Positions 45,679-55,035 of a DNA stretch of 64,000 nucleotides are shown one piece after another. The notes under the pieces were generated by a model. That model made no database searches and was not told where the DNA came from. It was given only the letters and a program-made list of their open reading frames with translations. Numbering within the stretch: position 1 is the stretch's first letter; each line of letters begins with the position of its first letter. The stretch covers positions 434,001 through 498,000 of the forward strand of contig NZ_JOIJ01000002.1 of the NCBI RefSeq assembly GCF_000719975.1, written 5' to 3'. The DNA is from Prauserella rugosa (lineage in GTDB: Bacteria; Actinomycetota; Actinomycetes; Mycobacteriales; Pseudonocardiaceae). A program made the position numbers and the translations under genes.

Positions 45679-47889
45679 ATGCCGTCCTCCTCCGGATCTC
45701 CGCAACATCCACAGCGCCCGCAGCGCCCACAGCACCCAAGCCACCCACACCACCCGCAGCCAGCCCAGTCCTCTCGGCGAGGGCTCACCTCAGCAGTGTC
45801 CCGCCGCGGCGTGCTCGCCGCAGGCGCGGCCGGTGCCGCCGCCTCGATGGTCCCGCCGTCGGTGCACGCCGCACTGGCCAGGCCCATGCGCACCGGCGGA
45901 CTCGCCGCCATGGAGCACGTCGTGGTGCTCATGCAGGAGAACCGCTCGTTCGACCACTACTTCGGCGCGCTGCGCGGGGTGCGGGGATTCTCCGACGCGC
46001 ACCCGCTCGAACTGCCGGGCGGCGGCCCCGTGTTCGCCCAGCCGCGGGCGGGCGGGTCCCCCGTACTGCCGTTCTCGCTGCGCAAGCAGGCCGCCAGGGA
46101 GGGCCGCGAACCGGGCGAGATCCAGTACCTCGACGACCTGGACCACAGCTGGGACGGCAGCGGCGCCGCATGGGCGCGGGGGTGGAACGACGGGTGGATC
46201 CCGGCGAAGACGCCGGCGACGATGACCTACTACGACCGCGCCGACCTGGCGCTGCAGTACGAACTCGCCGACACGTTCACCGTCTGCGACGCCTACCACT
46301 GTTCGGTGTTCGGCTCCACCAACCCGAACCGGAACTACCTCTGGACGGGCACCACCGGCATCGAACCGGTCACCGGTGGACGGGCCGTCGGCAACGACGC
46401 CTACGAGTACGACCACACCGGCTACGACTGGCCGACCTATCCCGAGGCGCTCGAGCAGGCGGGCGTGTCGTGGCGGATCTACCAGGAGTGGGACAACTTC
46501 ACCGACAACGCCGTGGAGTTCTTCGTCCCGTTCAAGCGGGTCGCGTCGAAGGCGCTGGCCGCGGTGGACGGCGAGTTCCGCACCGCGGGTGAGTTCTACG
46601 ACGTCGTGGCCGAGGCCGACGAACCCGAGCGGCGGAGGCTCCTCGGCCGGCTCGAGGCCGGGCTCGCCACCTTGTCCCCTGCCGAACGCAGCCTGTTCGA
46701 CCGCGCGGTGTACCGCAGTGAGCCCGGCACCCTCGTCGACCGGCTCCGCGCCGACGTCGCCGCAGGGACCCTGCCCGCGGTGACCTGGCTCGTGCCGCCG
46801 TCGACCGCGTCGGAGCACCCCAGCGCCTCGACGCCGCTCGAGAGTGCCCGCCTCATCCACGACGTGCTCGACGTACTGGCCTCCCACGAGCGCACGTGGG
46901 AGCGCACCGCGCTGCTGATCAACTTCGACGAGAACGACGGTTACTTCGACCACGTGCCGCCGCCCGTACCCCCGTCCGACGGTGCCGGTGTCGGTGGCGG
47001 CGCCGGCGACGAGGACCGGTTCGCCGGACGGCCCATCGGCTTCGGGCCCCGGGTGCCGATGACGATCGTGTCGCCGTGGACGGTGGGCGGATTCGTGGAC
47101 TCCACCGCGTACGACCACACGTCGGTGTTGCGCCTGCTGGAGCGCTGGACCGGCGTCGAGGCAGCCGGCATCAGCCCGTGGCGGCGCACCGTGGCCGGTG
47201 ATCTGACGAACGCGTTCGACTTCGCCAGGCAGGCGCGGCCACCACGGGTGTCCGCGCCGGGGCCGGTGCCGGAACCGGTGCCGCGGTGGCACCCAGAGGT
47301 CCCGGACGAGCAGGTGATGCCGACGGCCGAACCCGGCACCCGCCCCGCCAGGGCGCTGCCCTACCAGCCCTCGGTCTCCGGCCGGTGGGCCGACGGCACG
47401 CTGGCGGTGCGGTTGCGCAACACCGGGTCCGCATCGGCCCACTTCGCGATCTACCCGTACGCGGGCGAACTGGACGAGCCCGCGCACCACGACGTCCGGG
47501 GCGAGCACACCGTGCACCTGTCCCCGTCCGGGAACGACTACCGCGTGGTGGTCCAGGGGCCGAACCGCGCCTGGTGGGAGCTGCGCGGGGACGCGCAGGG
47601 CGCCGCGGCAGGCGTCGAGGTCACCTCGCGGGCCCTGCCGCGGCGCCTCGGCATGGAACTCACGATCACCAACCACGGCACCGAACGGCTGACGTTCCGC
47701 CTCCGTTCCCGCCACCACGCCCCGGCGACCCGGTTCGTCGTGGTCGGCGCGGGCCGGTCGGTCGAGGTGCCGTGGCGTACGCACCGCGGCTGGTACGACG
47801 TCGAGGTCACGACCGAGGCGGATCCCTCGTTCCTGCGCAGCCTCACCGCGAGGGTCGAGAACGGGCGGCCCGGGGTGAGCGGCGGCTGA
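45679..47889 (+). CDS. Tat-exported phospholipase C (non-haemolytic PLC/AcpA family)
   Basis: 736 residues. A His/Pro/Gln-rich start is followed by a twin-arginine signal (SRRGVLAAGAAGAAAS, Arg42-43). The phosphoesterase domain carries MQENRSFDHYFGALRGVRGF (85-104), STNPNRNYLWTG and LINFDENDGYFDHVPPP, all typical of PLC and AcpA. Two C-terminal PLC (DUF756-type) domains follow. Cleaves phosphatidylcholine or related lipids outside the cell. ATG at 45679 with GGTGAG upstream. Three short repeats precede it. Its stop codon directly abuts the rarA stop on the other strand. Confidence 0.9.
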   Translation: MPSSSGSPQHPQRPQRPQHPSHPHHPQPAQSSRRGLTSAVSRRGVLAAGAAGAAASMVPPSVHAALARPMRTGGLAAMEHVVVLMQENRSFDHYFGALRGVRGFSDAHPLELPGGGPVFAQPRAGGSPVLPFSLRKQAAREGREPGEIQYLDDLDHSWDGSGAAWARGWNDGWIPAKTPATMTYYDRADLALQYELADTFTVCDAYHCSVFGSTNPNRNYLWTGTTGIEPVTGGRAVGNDAYEYDHTGYDWPTYPEALEQAGVSWRIYQEWDNFTDNAVEFFVPFKRVASKALAAVDGEFRTAGEFYDVVAEADEPERRRLLGRLEAGLATLSPAERSLFDRAVYRSEPGTLVDRLRADVAAGTLPAVTWLVPPSTASEHPSASTPLESARLIHDVLDVLASHERTWERTALLINFDENDGYFDHVPPPVPPSDGAGVGGGAGDEDRFAGRPIGFGPRVPMTIVSPWTVGGFVDSTAYDHTSVLRLLERWTGVEAAGISPWRRTVAGDLTNAFDFARQARPPRVSAPGPVPEPVPRWHPEVPDEQVMPTAEPGTRPARALPYQPSVSGRWADGTLAVRLRNTGSASAHFAIYPYAGELDEPAHHDVRGEHTVHLSPSGNDYRVVVQGPNRAWWELRGDAQGAAAGVEVTSRALPRRLGMELTITNHGTERLTFRLRSRHHAPATRFVVVGAGRSVEVPWRTHRGWYDVEVTTEADPSFLRSLTARVENGRPGVSGG

Positions 47890-49260
47890 TCAGGAGCCGC
47901 CGCGGATCGTGCGCCGCAGTTTCGGCACCCGTTCGGCCAGGGTGCGCTCCGCGCCGCGCGACGTGGGGTTGTAGTAGTCCCGCCCGACGAGCTCGTCGGG
48001 CGGGTACTGCTGCGCCAGGACGCCCTCGGCGACGTCGTGCGGGTAGCGGTAGCCCTGTGCGTGGCCGAGTTTCGCGGCACCGGCGTAGTGCCCGTCGCGC
48101 AGATGTGGCGGCACCGTCCCGATCCCGCCGCCGCGCACGTCCGACAGGGCGGCGTCGATCCCGGCGATGACGGCGTTCGACTTCGGCGCCGTGGTCAGGT
48201 GCACGGTGGCCTGCGCCAGCGCGAGCCTGCCCTCGGGCATGCCAATGAACTGGACCGCGTGCGCCGCGGCGACGGCGGACTGCAGCGCCGTCGGATCGGC
48301 CATGCCGATGTCCTCGCTCGCATGCACCACCAGCCTCCTGGCGATGAACCGCGGGTCCTCCCCCGCCTCGATCATGCGGGCCAGGTAGTGCAGCGCGGCG
48401 TCGACGTCGGAGCCGCGAATCGACTTGATGAAGGCACTGATCACGTCGTAGTGCTGATCGCCGTCGCGGTCGTAGCGCACGGCGGCCTTGTCCACGGTCG
48501 CCTCGACCGTCTCCAGATCGATGACGCCGTGGTCGGTGACGCTCGCGGCGTCGGCCGCGGCCTCCAGGGCCGTCAGCGCGCGCCGGGCGTCCCCCGAGGC
48601 GAGGCGGATCAGGTGCGCCCGCGCGTCGTCGGTGAGCTCGAGGGTGCCGCCCAGGCCGCGCTCGTCGGTGAGCGCACGGTCGACGAGCCCGGCGATGTCG
48701 TCGTCGGTCAGCGGACGCAGCTGCAGCACCAGCGAGCGCGACAGCAGCGGCGAGACGACCGAGAACGACGGGTTCTCCGTCGTCGCGGCCACGAGCAGCA
48801 CCGTGCGGTCCTCGACGGCGCCGAGCAGCGCGTCCTGCTGGGTCTTCGAGAAGCGGTGGACCTCGTCGATGAACAGGACCGTGTCCTCGGAGTTGTACTT
48901 GCGGCGCCGCCGGGCCTCCTCGATGACCCCGCGCACCTCCTTGACGCCCGCGGACAGGGCCGACAGCGCCACGAACCGCCTGCCGGTGGCGGTCGAGACG
49001 AGGTTGGCGAGCGTCGTCTTGCCGGTGCCGGGCGGTCCGTACAGCAGCACCGAGGCCGGTGCGGCCCCTTCGACAAGCCTGCGCAGCGGTGCGCCGTCCC
49101 CGAGCAGGTGCTGCTGGCCGACGACCTCGTCCAACGTCCGGGGCCGCATACGCACGGCCAGCGGCGAGCCGGGCGGGGGCTGCGGCGGGGAATGGGGCTC
49201 GTCGGACACCGGAGGCGGGGCCACGTCCTCGTTCACCGTGAACAGTTCGTCTTGCTGCAC
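47890..49260 (-). CDS. rarA: Replication-associated recombination protein RarA (MgsA)
   Basis: 456 residues. AAA+ ATPase with Walker [11 protein letters not shown], Walker B FIDEVHRF, sensor [17 protein letters not shown], and the C-terminal tetramerisation domain with [18 protein letters not shown] and YYNPTSRG. Acts at stalled forks. GTG at 49260 directly follows GGAGGT, an unusually short spacing; a GTG eight codons later is possible. Convergent with the phospholipase gene with no gap (TGATCA). Confidence 0.93.
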   Translation of the reverse strand: MQQDELFTVNEDVAPPPVSDEPHSPPQPPPGSPLAVRMRPRTLDEVVGQQHLLGDGAPLRRLVEGAAPASVLLYGPPGTGKTTLANLVSTATGRRFVALSALSAGVKEVRGVIEEARRRRKYNSEDTVLFIDEVHRFSKTQQDALLGAVEDRTVLLVAATTENPSFSVVSPLLSRSLVLQLRPLTDDDIAGLVDRALTDERGLGGTLELTDDARAHLIRLASGDARRALTALEAAADAASVTDHGVIDLETVEATVDKAAVRYDRDGDQHYDVISAFIKSIRGSDVDAALHYLARMIEAGEDPRFIARRLVVHASEDIGMADPTALQSAVAAAHAVQFIGMPEGRLALAQATVHLTTAPKSNAVIAGIDAALSDVRGGGIGTVPPHLRDGHYAGAAKLGHAQGYRYPHDVAEGVLAQQYPPDELVGRDYYNPTSRGAERTLAERVPKLRRTIRGGS

Positions 49261-49307
49261 ACCTCCGACGGTATCCGGCCGGGGTGACGATCCGGGCGCC
49301 GCCGGGC

Positions 49308-50249
49308 TCAGACGGTCCTGGGCTCCCACCCGTCGGGTTCCCACACCTCGGCGAGCGGCTGATCCGGTTCCGGGGCGCGGTCCCTGCGCAACAGACCGCG
49401 CACGAGGATCCCCGCGGCGTACGGCACCAGGTCGCGTCCGCGGCGCCACAGCCACGGCACGCCCTTGCCGACGAGCCAGGCCACGTGGTCGACCGTGCTG
49501 GAACGGGCACCGCCCGCGCAGGTCAGCGACACCGGCTCGCGCACCGCGTATCCGCGGACGCCCACCGCGTCGGTGACGCCGCGTGCCAGCAGCCGGTGGC
49601 CGAACTCCGAAGGGTGCAGCCGGTCGACGCTCCACGCCCGCAGGTCGTAGGCGCCCGGGACCTGGTCGAGGTCGACGCACACCGCGTCGTGGCGGGCCAC
49701 GACGGTGTCGACGACGCGGTTGAGCGCGTCCACCCGCGCGGCGTGGGCTCGGCGCAACGGCCCCGGCATGCGGAACACCCGGCCGTGGTCGTGGTAGCGC
49801 ATCGTGACCGGCAACGCCCCGGCGTCCCTCAGCGCGGAGAGGGTCGCGTCCAGGTCGGCGGTCAGCGCCGCGGGGTCGAAGTCGGACCGCAGCGTGTCGT
49901 TCATCCCGACGATCACGACGGCGACATCGGGCGTGTGCTCGAGCGCGGCGGGCAGCTGCACCGTGCGCACGCAGCGCACCCGGGCGCCGGTGAAGGAGGT
50001 GTTGACGTACGCGTCGGGCTCGACACCCAACGCGGCCGCGACGAGCGGGCCGACACCCCGCCACCGCCCTCCGGGCAGCGGATCACCGAGCCCGACGGCG
50101 GTCGAGTCGCCGAGCACGGCCAACCTGCGCACCGGACGCAGTTCGGGCCCAGCGGGCACAGCGGGCGAATCGGGAACGGCGGGTTGGGCGGGAACGGGGG
50201 TCGCGGGGCGGTGGGTCTGCGAAATCTCGTCGATCGCCACACCCGGCAC
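49308..50249 (-). CDS. SGNH/GDSL-type hydrolase
   Basis: 313 residues. Catalytic Ser49 in [14 protein letters not shown], Gly/Asn block residues in NTSFTGAR and VGMNDTL, and the Asp-His pair in [10 protein letters not shown]. Lipase, esterase or deacetylase activity is expected; substrate unknown. No signal peptide; an 80-residue C-terminal part with [10 protein letters not shown] may touch the membrane. GTG start. Confidence 0.85.
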   Translation of the reverse strand: MPGVAIDEISQTHRPATPVPAQPAVPDSPAVPAGPELRPVRRLAVLGDSTAVGLGDPLPGGRWRGVGPLVAAALGVEPDAYVNTSFTGARVRCVRTVQLPAALEHTPDVAVVIVGMNDTLRSDFDPAALTADLDATLSALRDAGALPVTMRYHDHGRVFRMPGPLRRAHAARVDALNRVVDTVVARHDAVCVDLDQVPGAYDLRAWSVDRLHPSEFGHRLLARGVTDAVGVRGYAVREPVSLTCAGGARSSTVDHVAWLVGKGVPWLWRRGRDLVPYAAGILVRGLLRRDRAPEPDQPLAEVWEPDGWEPRTV

Positions 50250-50364
50250 GATCGCGCGCCGGTGCGCACCCGCGGTGAGCCGCGGGTAACGGCGTGCGAA
50301 CGGTCCGGCGAACCTTGGCCGCGGGCGGGAGACGCCGCACGCGGCGGCCGTCGCCCGCTCACGC

Positions 50365-51672
50365 TCAGCGGAACGCCGGGTACAGGGGAAGTTGCAGGTC
50401 CGGCCCGAAGCGCGCGTCCAGGGCCGTGGCCACGGCCTCGGCGTGCGCCGAGATCGCAGGCCCGTCCGCGGGGTCGCCCTCTCGGTCGGCGTGCCTGCCG
50501 AGGTCGCGCCACCACGTGGCGAGCGCGGCGGCGCGCTGCCGCGGCGGCGCGGCCGTCATCCGTTCCGCACCGCCGGAGGAACCGTCCTGCCCCGCGGCGG
50601 CGAGGTCGGGCAGCCACCGCCACGTGGCCTGCCAGACGAGCAGCAGGCCCGCGTCGAGGAGATACCGGCTGAGGGTGTCCTCCTCGGTCAGCGACGGCCA
50701 CAGGTCCGCCACCTCGGCACGCCACGACGCGATCATCGCCTCGCTCATGCCGCTCGGCAGCGCCAGCGGTTCGGGCCCGGACACGAACGGCACGAGCATG
50801 TGGGCGGCGTCGACCAGGGCACTGCGCACCCGGCCCCGTTCGAAGTCGAGGAACCGCACACCGTCGCCGGTGACGAGGTTGTTGTCCGGCCAGAGGTCGA
50901 CGGGGCTGAACGCCCGGAACGCCGCCGAACGGGCCTGCTCCGCGGCGCGCTCGGCCACCGCGACGACCTCGGGCGCGGTGTCGACGCCGAGCGTCTCGCG
51001 CAGCAGCGCGGGCGCCGCCGTCACGGCGTCGGCCGGGTCGCCCGCGGCGTGCGCGGGCGGAGCCGCGGGGACCACCTGGCCGTCGTTCTGTGCCGAGGCA
51101 CCCGAGCCCGCCTTGCCGAGCCTGCGCAGCAGCGCGTTGAAATCGGCCTCCCGATTGGCGGTGCTGAAGTGCATGCGGCCGAGCGAGCGGGCCCACGAAA
51201 GCAGTGCCGTCTCGGCGGCACGCGCGTCCGATCCGCGGAGCTTGTCGTCGAGGGTCGGTGCCCGCCCGAGGTCGTCGATCACCAGCACCCGGTGCTCTGC
51301 GTTGTGGGCGAGAATCTCCGGACACGTGCGATCGGCCGCCGACAGCGCCGTGAACAGCTGGTAGCTGGCAGCTTCGCGCGCGAACGCGTCGTCCTGGCCC
51401 GCCTCCGGCTCGCCGGGATAGTGCTTGATGACGAGCGTGCGGGGCAGCGCGAACGACGACGAGGCGACCCGCGCCCTGACCACCGTCGCCGGTCCGCTTC
51501 CCGCGAGGTCCTCGGCGTCGACGAGGGAGACGGTGCTGCCGAACCGCTGTGCCAGCACCGCCTCCGCTGCGGATACGGCGGCTGTAACCGCGGCCTCCGC
51601 GGTGTCACTGGAAGGAGTGTCCGCTCCGGTGCCGACGGTCGAGTCGTCGGCTGGAGGGGTGTCCACAGTCAT
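50365..51672 (-). CDS. Aminoglycoside-phosphotransferase-fold protein with altered catalytic loop
   Basis: 435 residues. Kinase-like fold: a lysine strand TLVIKHYPG near 78-86, then FSPVDLWPDNNLVTGDG and FLDFERGR. In canonical APH enzymes the loop is HGDLHPGN; here the His is replaced by Pro while Asp and Asn remain. Phosphotransfer is thus possible but not assured. ATG at 51672; the longer frame adds 28 weakly supported residues. Substrate unknown. Confidence 0.7.
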   Translation of the reverse strand: MTVDTPPADDSTVGTGADTPSSDTAEAAVTAAVSAAEAVLAQRFGSTVSLVDAEDLAGSGPATVVRARVASSSFALPRTLVIKHYPGEPEAGQDDAFAREAASYQLFTALSAADRTCPEILAHNAEHRVLVIDDLGRAPTLDDKLRGSDARAAETALLSWARSLGRMHFSTANREADFNALLRRLGKAGSGASAQNDGQVVPAAPPAHAAGDPADAVTAAPALLRETLGVDTAPEVVAVAERAAEQARSAAFRAFSPVDLWPDNNLVTGDGVRFLDFERGRVRSALVDAAHMLVPFVSGPEPLALPSGMSEAMIASWRAEVADLWPSLTEEDTLSRYLLDAGLLLVWQATWRWLPDLAAAGQDGSSGGAERMTAAPPRQRAAALATWWRDLGRHADREGDPADGPAISAHAEAVATALDARFGPDLQLPLYPAFR

Positions 51673-51770
51673 TGGCTCCGACCCTACTAGTGCGACGGGA
51701 AAGCTGACCACATTCCGGTGACCGCAATCCGCGCCACGAACGGACATTCGGCGCATCCCGGTGCCCGCGT

Positions 51771-51788
51771 CGGCGGCTGCGGCCGCCG
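51771..51788 (-). terminator. Hairpin downstream of aspS
   Basis: CGGCGGC and GCCGCCG, a 7-bp stem with a four-base loop, 35 bases past the aspS stop. Confidence 0.4.
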
Positions 51789-51822
51789 CACCGGACTACC
51801 CGGGGGCGGCCCTGACGCGTCG

Positions 51823-53661
51823 TCAGGCGCTGCCCTGCCCGGCGGCGTTCCGCTGCTCGGTCGCGGGCTCCGCCCCGGCCGCCTTGGCGGCGGGCTCGGG
51901 CTGCTTGACCGGCTTGGCGTCCACCCCCGCCTCCTTACGCTGCTCGGCCGTGATCGGCGCGGGCGCGCTGGTGAGCGGGTCGAAGCCGCCGCCGGTCTTC
52001 GGGAACGCGATGACGTCCCGCAGCGAATCGGCCCCGGCCAGCAGCATCACGATGCGATCCCAGCCGAAGGCGATGCCGCCGTGCGGCGGCGGGCCGTACT
52101 GGAAGGCGTCCAGCAGGAAGCCGAACTTCTCCTGGGCGTCCTCCTGCGAGATGCCCATGACCTCGAAGACGCGCTTCTGCACGTCGGCCCTGTGGATACG
52201 GATCGATCCGCCGCCGATCTCGTTGCCGTTGCACACCAGGTCGTAGGCGTAGGCGAGCGCGTTGCCGGGGTCGGAGTCGAACGTGTCGATCCACTCGGGC
52301 TTCGGCGAGGTGAACGCGTGGTGCAGCGCCGTCCATTGACCGCTGCCGACCGTCACGTCGTCGGTCTCGTCGGCGGCCTCGAACATCGGCGCGTCGACGA
52401 TCCAGACGAACGACCACGCGTTGTCGTCGATCAGGCCGAGCCGGTCGGCGATCTCGCCGCGCGCGGCGCCGAGCAGGGCACGCGCGCTGTTCGGCGTTCC
52501 GGCGGCGAAGAAGATGCAGTCGCCAGGGTTCGCCCCGACCGCCTCGGCGAGCCCGGCCTTCTCGGACTCGGAGATGTTCTTGGCGACCGGGCCCGACAGC
52601 GTGCCGTCCGCACCGACGAGCACGTAGGCGAGGCCCTTGTGGCCACGCTGCTTGGCCCAGTCCTGCCACGCGTCGAGGGTGCGGCGCGGCTGGTCGGCAC
52701 CGCCCGGCATGACGACCGCGCCGACGTAGGGCGCCTGGAACACCCGGAACGGGGTGTCGGCGAAGAACTCCGTCAGCTCGGTGAGTTCGAGACCGAAGCG
52801 CAGGTCGGGCTTGTCCGAGCCGTACCGGGCCATGGCCTCGGCGTAGCTCATCCGCGGGAAGGTCTCGGGCAGCTCGACGTCGATGAGCTTCCACAGCGCA
52901 CGTGCGATCCGCTCGCCCAGTGCGATGACGTCGTCCTGCTCGACGAAGCTCATCTCGATGTCGAGCTGGGTGAACTCGGGCTGCCGGTCGGCGCGGAAGT
53001 CCTCGTCGCGGTAGCAGCGCGCGATCTGGTAGTAGCGCTCCATCCCGCCGACCATGAGCAGCTGCTTGAACAGCTGCGGCGACTGGGGCAGCGCGTACCA
53101 CGAGCCCGGGCGCAGCCGGGCCGGCACGAGGAAGTCGCGGGCGCCCTCGGGGGTGGACCGGGTCATGGTCGGGGTCTCGATCTCGACGAAACCGTCGTCG
53201 TGCAGGACGTTCCGTGCGACCCGGTTGGCCTCGCTGCGCAGGCGCATGTTGCGGGACTGGCCCGCGCGGCGCAGGTCGAGGTAGCGGTGCTTGAGGCGCA
53301 CCTCCTCGCCGACGTCGAGGCGCTCGTCGACGGGGAACGGCAGCGGCGCGGCCTCGGACAACACCTCGAGCTCGCTGACGTAGACCTCGATGTCACCCGT
53401 GGCGATCTCCGGGTTCTCGTTACCCTCGGGGCGCGGGGAGATCTCGCCGGTGACCTTGATGCAGTACTCGGCGCGCAGCTGGTGGGCACGCTCGGCCATC
53501 TCGCCCTCGCGGAACACGACCTGGGCCACGCCGCTGGCGTCGCGCAGGTCGATGAAGATCACTCCGCCGTGATCGCGCCGCCGCGCCACCCAGCCGGTGA
53601 GCGTGACGGTCTGGCCGGCCTGCTCGGCACGCAACGTGCCGGCGTCGTGGGTGCGAAGCAC
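51823..53661 (-). CDS. aspS: Aspartyl-tRNA synthetase (bacterial type)
   Basis: 612 residues. N-terminal OB anticodon domain ([23 protein letters not shown]), class II core with [10 protein letters not shown] and the bacterial GAD insertion, and the ending [18 protein letters not shown] motif 3. About 35 residues of Ala/Glu/Pro tail follow. In mycobacteria this enzyme also charges tRNA-Asn. GTG at 53661. Confidence 0.96.
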   Translation of the reverse strand: MLRTHDAGTLRAEQAGQTVTLTGWVARRRDHGGVIFIDLRDASGVAQVVFREGEMAERAHQLRAEYCIKVTGEISPRPEGNENPEIATGDIEVYVSELEVLSEAAPLPFPVDERLDVGEEVRLKHRYLDLRRAGQSRNMRLRSEANRVARNVLHDDGFVEIETPTMTRSTPEGARDFLVPARLRPGSWYALPQSPQLFKQLLMVGGMERYYQIARCYRDEDFRADRQPEFTQLDIEMSFVEQDDVIALGERIARALWKLIDVELPETFPRMSYAEAMARYGSDKPDLRFGLELTELTEFFADTPFRVFQAPYVGAVVMPGGADQPRRTLDAWQDWAKQRGHKGLAYVLVGADGTLSGPVAKNISESEKAGLAEAVGANPGDCIFFAAGTPNSARALLGAARGEIADRLGLIDDNAWSFVWIVDAPMFEAADETDDVTVGSGQWTALHHAFTSPKPEWIDTFDSDPGNALAYAYDLVCNGNEIGGGSIRIHRADVQKRVFEVMGISQEDAQEKFGFLLDAFQYGPPPHGGIAFGWDRIVMLLAGADSLRDVIAFPKTGGGFDPLTSAPAPITAEQRKEAGVDAKPVKQPEPAAKAAGAEPATEQRNAAGQGSA

Positions 53662-53807
53662 TTCGCGGGATCCTCTCGGGCATGCGGTGACGGACGGTAC
53701 GAGGCAGCATTCGCCGACGGTCGTCGACGAGGAGCCACCGAACGCTCAGGCTATCCAACGTGGCGGAAGGCTCCGCGAGCAGGTTTCGCCCGGGAGCCGG
53801 CCACTCC

Positions 53808-53852
53808 CAGCAGACAGTGCTCACACCACGCTCACAGCAGACAGTGCTCACA
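53808..53852. repeat. 18-bp direct repeat at the radical SAM gene end
   Basis: CAGCAGACAGTGCTCACA is present at 53808-53825 and again at 53835-53852, a 27-base period. The second copy covers the stop codon of the radical SAM gene. Confidence 0.75.
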
Positions 53853-54912
53853 ACAGACTCAGCTGCTCGGCCCTCGGTCTGCCCCGCGTGCCGCCGGCGT
53901 CCTCGTGCGGCAGGCCCGGGGGCGCGCCCTCCTGCGCACCGTCCTGTGCGCCGTCCCCGGCACGCCGCAACGAGCCCGGCGGGTCGACGAGGCCGTGGGC
54001 GCGGGCCAGCGCCTCCACCCGCTGCCGCAGTCCGCGCCGGTACTCCGGATCGGCGTAGCTGCCCCTGCCGTACAGGCGGCGGTAGCGGTCGACGAGCTCC
54101 GGGTGGTGCTCGGCGAGCCAGCGCGCGAACCATTCGCGGGCACCGGGACGCAGGTGCAGTGGAATGGCGGTGACACTGCTGGCTCCCGCCTCGGCCACCT
54201 GCCCGAGCAGCCCGTCGAGCGCCTCGTCCGAGTCGGTCAGACCGGGCAGGATCGGGGCGAGGAACACGTCGCAGGGCAGCCCCGCATCCCTGGCCTTGCG
54301 CACGAGCTCGAGCCGCGCCTGCGGGCTCGGCGTTCCGGGTTCGAGGCTGCGCTGCAGTTCCCGGTCGAGCAGTGCGATCGACACCCCCAGCCCGACCGGG
54401 ACGTCGCCGCCCACGTCCCGCAACAGGGACAGGTCACGTGCCAGCACGGTGCCCTTCGTGAGGATCGACAACGGCGTCCCCGAGTCGGCGAGCGCGCGGA
54501 TGATGCCCGGCATCAGCCGGTACTTGCCTTCGGCCCGCTGGTACGGGTCGGTGTTGGTGCCCATCGCGACGTGCTCGCGTGCCCATGACCGCCTCCGCAC
54601 CTGCGCGGCCAGCACCTCGGGGGCGTTCACCTTGACGACCACCTGGGTGTCGAAGTCGGTCCCGGCGTCGAAGTCGAGGTAGGTGTGCGTCCCTCGCGCG
54701 AAGCAGTAGGTGCAGGCGTGTGAGCAGCCCCGGTACGGGTTGACCGTCCAGCGGAACGGCACGCGCGAGGCGGCGGGCACCTTGTTGAGCACCGACCGCG
54801 CATGCACCTCGTGGAACGTCACCCCGGCGAAGTCGGGTGAGTGCACGGTGCGCACCAGTCCGGGCAGAGCCCGCGCGGCCAGCTCCTCGTTGCGTTGTCG
54901 TTCCCATCGCAC
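53848..54912 (-). CDS. Radical SAM protein of the Rv2578c (splB-like) family
   Basis: 354 residues. Radical SAM cluster C63-x3-C67-x2-C70 (GCSHACTYCFA), then GTNTDPYQRAEGKYRLMPG. Annotated elsewhere as a spore photoproduct lyase relative; the substrate is unknown but a DNA-repair link is plausible. The GTG at 54912 (VRWERQR) matches the family start; an ATG six codons earlier falls inside a LexA-like box and is rejected. The C-terminal 50 residues are low complexity. Divergent from the YibE/F gene. Confidence 0.85.
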   Translation of the reverse strand: MRWERQRNEELAARALPGLVRTVHSPDFAGVTFHEVHARSVLNKVPAASRVPFRWTVNPYRGCSHACTYCFARGTHTYLDFDAGTDFDTQVVVKVNAPEVLAAQVRRRSWAREHVAMGTNTDPYQRAEGKYRLMPGIIRALADSGTPLSILTKGTVLARDLSLLRDVGGDVPVGLGVSIALLDRELQRSLEPGTPSPQARLELVRKARDAGLPCDVFLAPILPGLTDSDEALDGLLGQVAEAGASSVTAIPLHLRPGAREWFARWLAEHHPELVDRYRRLYGRGSYADPEYRRGLRQRVEALARAHGLVDPPGSLRRAGDGAQDGAQEGAPPGLPHEDAGGTRGRPRAEQLSLL

Positions 54913-54920
54913 CCCTCCAC

Positions 54921-54936
54921 TCGAACACATGTTCTA
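54921..54936. promoter_or_regulatory. LexA (SOS) box candidate
   Basis: TCGAAC-ACAT-GTTCTA differs at one base from the actinobacterial LexA consensus TCGAAC-N4-GTTCGA. It ends nine bases upstream of the radical SAM start codon and lies in the shared upstream region with the YibE/F gene. DNA-damage control of the radical SAM gene is inferred. Confidence 0.65.
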
Positions 54937-55035
54937 TCTCGGTGTCAAGGCGCCGGCCGGTGCGCACGCGCGGTGGCCGGGCCCACCGGCGACCCGGCGG
55001 TCACCGCGAAACCGCCTGGCCGCGAAGATGTGGCC

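Noticed and set aside
54928..54930. ATG as start of the radical SAM gene
   Set aside because: It falls inside the LexA-like palindrome and adds six residues not found in the family start as I recall it; the GTG at 54912 begins the conserved VRW sequence.
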